From NCBI GenBank assembly GCA_019751575.1, contig JAIENF010000280.1, forward strand, positions 1 through 7,042: a stretch of 7,042 nucleotides of DNA. Direction: 5' to 3'. The notes under the pieces are model-generated. The model was not told the origin of the DNA and did not search any database. It was given only the letters and a program-made list of their open reading frames with translations. The position numbers were made by a program, and so were the translations under genes. Shown in pieces: positions 6,252 through 7,042 of the stretch. Each line of letters opens with the position of its first letter. Within the stretch, counting starts at the first letter, position 1. Source of the DNA: Burkholderiales bacterium (GTDB lineage Bacteria > Pseudomonadota > Gammaproteobacteria > Burkholderiales > CAIKXV01).

Positions 6252-7042
6252 TCAATCCGGCTTGATGCCCGCATCGCGGGCCACCTTCCGCCAGAACAGG
6301 ATTTCCTCGCGCACGATGCGGGTGAACTCCTCGGGCGTGGTGCCGGCCGGCTGCGCGCCTTCCGCCGCCAGCCGGTCGCGCATCTCGGCCGTCTGCAGGA
6401 CCTTCACCGTCTCGGCGTTCAGACGGTCGATGATCAGCTTCGGCGTGCCGCCGGGGGCGAACAGCCCCCACCACAGGACGGCCGAATAGCCGGGCACGCC
6501 CGACTCGGCGATCGTCGGCACATCCGGCACGAACGGGGAACGGGCTGGCGTGGAGACCGCCAGCGCCCGCACCCGCCCCGACTTCACCTGCGGCATCACG
6601 TTCGGGATGCCCGACAGCAGGAACTGGATCTGGCCACCCATCAGGTCGGTCAGCGCAGGACCGATGCCCTTGTACGGCACATGCACGGTCTGCAGCTTCG
6701 CCATCCGGTTCAACACCTCGGTGGCGAGATGATTGACGCCCCCGCTGCCCGACGACCCGTAATTGAGCGAGCCCGGCTTCGCCCGCGCCAGCGCAAGCAG
6801 TTCGGTCATCGTCTTCGCCGGGAACTCGGCGGCGACGGTGATCATCAGCGCGCCCATGCCCAGGCGGGTGACCGGGGCGATGTCGCGGAACGGATCGAAC
6901 GGCACCTTCGACTGGATCGCCACGGCGGTCGTGAACGAGGTCGAGTGGATCATCAGGTTGTAGCCGTCCGGGGGCGCCTTGGCGACGATGCCTGCACCGA
7001 GCAGGCCACCCGCGCCCGGACGATTGTCGATCAGGACCGGCT
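6252..7042 (-). CDS. Bug/TctC-family periplasmic solute-binding protein (N-terminus outside window)
   Basis: C-terminal 262 residues of an orphan tripartite tricarboxylate transporter-type binding protein. The visible part opens with PVLIDNRPGAGGLLGAG and KAPPDGYNLM, the conserved lobe-1 region that in the other Bug protein here starts near residue 85. So about 60-90 residues, including the signal peptide and the PxKPI/VVxFPPGG segment, are missing past the right edge. Further family marks are LNYGSSGSGGVNHLATEV, VHVPYKGIGPALTDLMGG, FVPDVPTIAESGVPGY and a C-terminal EEFTRIVREEILFWRKVARDAGI helix (quoted here as the final helix region). The frame is open to the window edge, and internal methionines such as the one at 6953 are not starts. 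It clearly differs from the second Bug protein at 2207-3238, so the pair is not a recent tandem duplication. It stops 5 nt before the CoA-transferase, so the ligand is probably the acid that the next enzymes activate. No TctA/TctB membrane genes are visible. Confidence 0.92.
   Translation of the reverse strand, partial: PVLIDNRPGAGGLLGAGIVAKAPPDGYNLMIHSTSFTTAVAIQSKVPFDPFRDIAPVTRLGMGALMITVAAEFPAKTMTELLALARAKPGSLNYGSSGSGGVNHLATEVLNRMAKLQTVHVPYKGIGPALTDLMGGQIQFLLSGIPNVMPQVKSGRVRALAVSTPARSPFVPDVPTIAESGVPGYSAVLWWGLFAPGGTPKLIIDRLNAETVKVLQTAEMRDRLAAEGAQPAGTTPEEFTRIVREEILFWRKVARDAGIKPD

Noticed and set aside
5047..6489. A 480-codon plus-strand open frame
   Set aside because: It is antisense to the CoA-transferase, which has a complete set of family motifs and its catalytic aspartate.
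1..7042. A defence, phage or mobile system
   Set aside because: All seven genes belong to known transport or metabolic families. No transposase, integrase, inverted-repeat ends, nuclease or toxin-antitoxin pair was seen.

Overview
The window is about 7 kb of very GC-rich DNA in which all seven recognisable genes lie on the minus strand, so transcription runs from position 7042 towards position 1. The content points to a betaproteobacterium, probably of the order Burkholderiales. Two orphan Bug/TctC-type solute-binding proteins occur next to CoA-transferase, CitE-type and ring-cleavage genes, and such expanded Bug families are typical of that group. The taxonomic assignment is an inference from gene content and base composition only.

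Layout in transcription order: (1) a Bug/TctC solute-binding protein whose N-terminus lies outside the window (7042-6252); (2) a class III CaiB/BaiF CoA-transferase (6246-4942); (3) a CitE/HpcH-type acyl-CoA lyase (4927-4013); (4) a RutE-type malonic semialdehyde reductase of the nitroreductase fold (4016-3345); a 106-nt spacer with a short T-poor hexamer repeat; (5) a second Bug/TctC protein with a signal peptide (3238-2207); (6) an intradiol ring-cleavage dioxygenase, most like hydroxyquinol 1,2-dioxygenase (2190-1333); (7) a MATE-family multidrug/metabolite exporter that starts with TTG and runs off the left edge (1336-1).

The genes are tightly packed. Gaps are 5, 14 and 16 nt, and there are two 4-nt stop/start overlaps, ATGA at 4016-4013 and TTGA at 1336-1333. 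Only the spacer between genes 4 and 5 is long enough for an internal promoter, and no convincing one is visible there. The simplest reading is a catabolic operon, or two abutting operons. Periplasmic Bug proteins would capture carboxylates, the CoA-transferase would activate an organic acid, and the CitE-like lyase would split the CoA thioester. The RutE-like enzyme would reduce a short semialdehyde, the dioxygenase would open a hydroxylated aromatic ring, and the MATE protein would export a toxic substrate or intermediate. The individual families are clear. The substrates and the joint pathway are inferred.

There are no RNA genes, insertion sequences, CRISPR arrays or defence systems that I can support. 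The main points of interest are the unusual combination of CoA-transferase, CitE lyase and RutE reductase outside a pyrimidine-degradation (rut) cluster, and the MATE gene, whose only reasonable start is a TTG.
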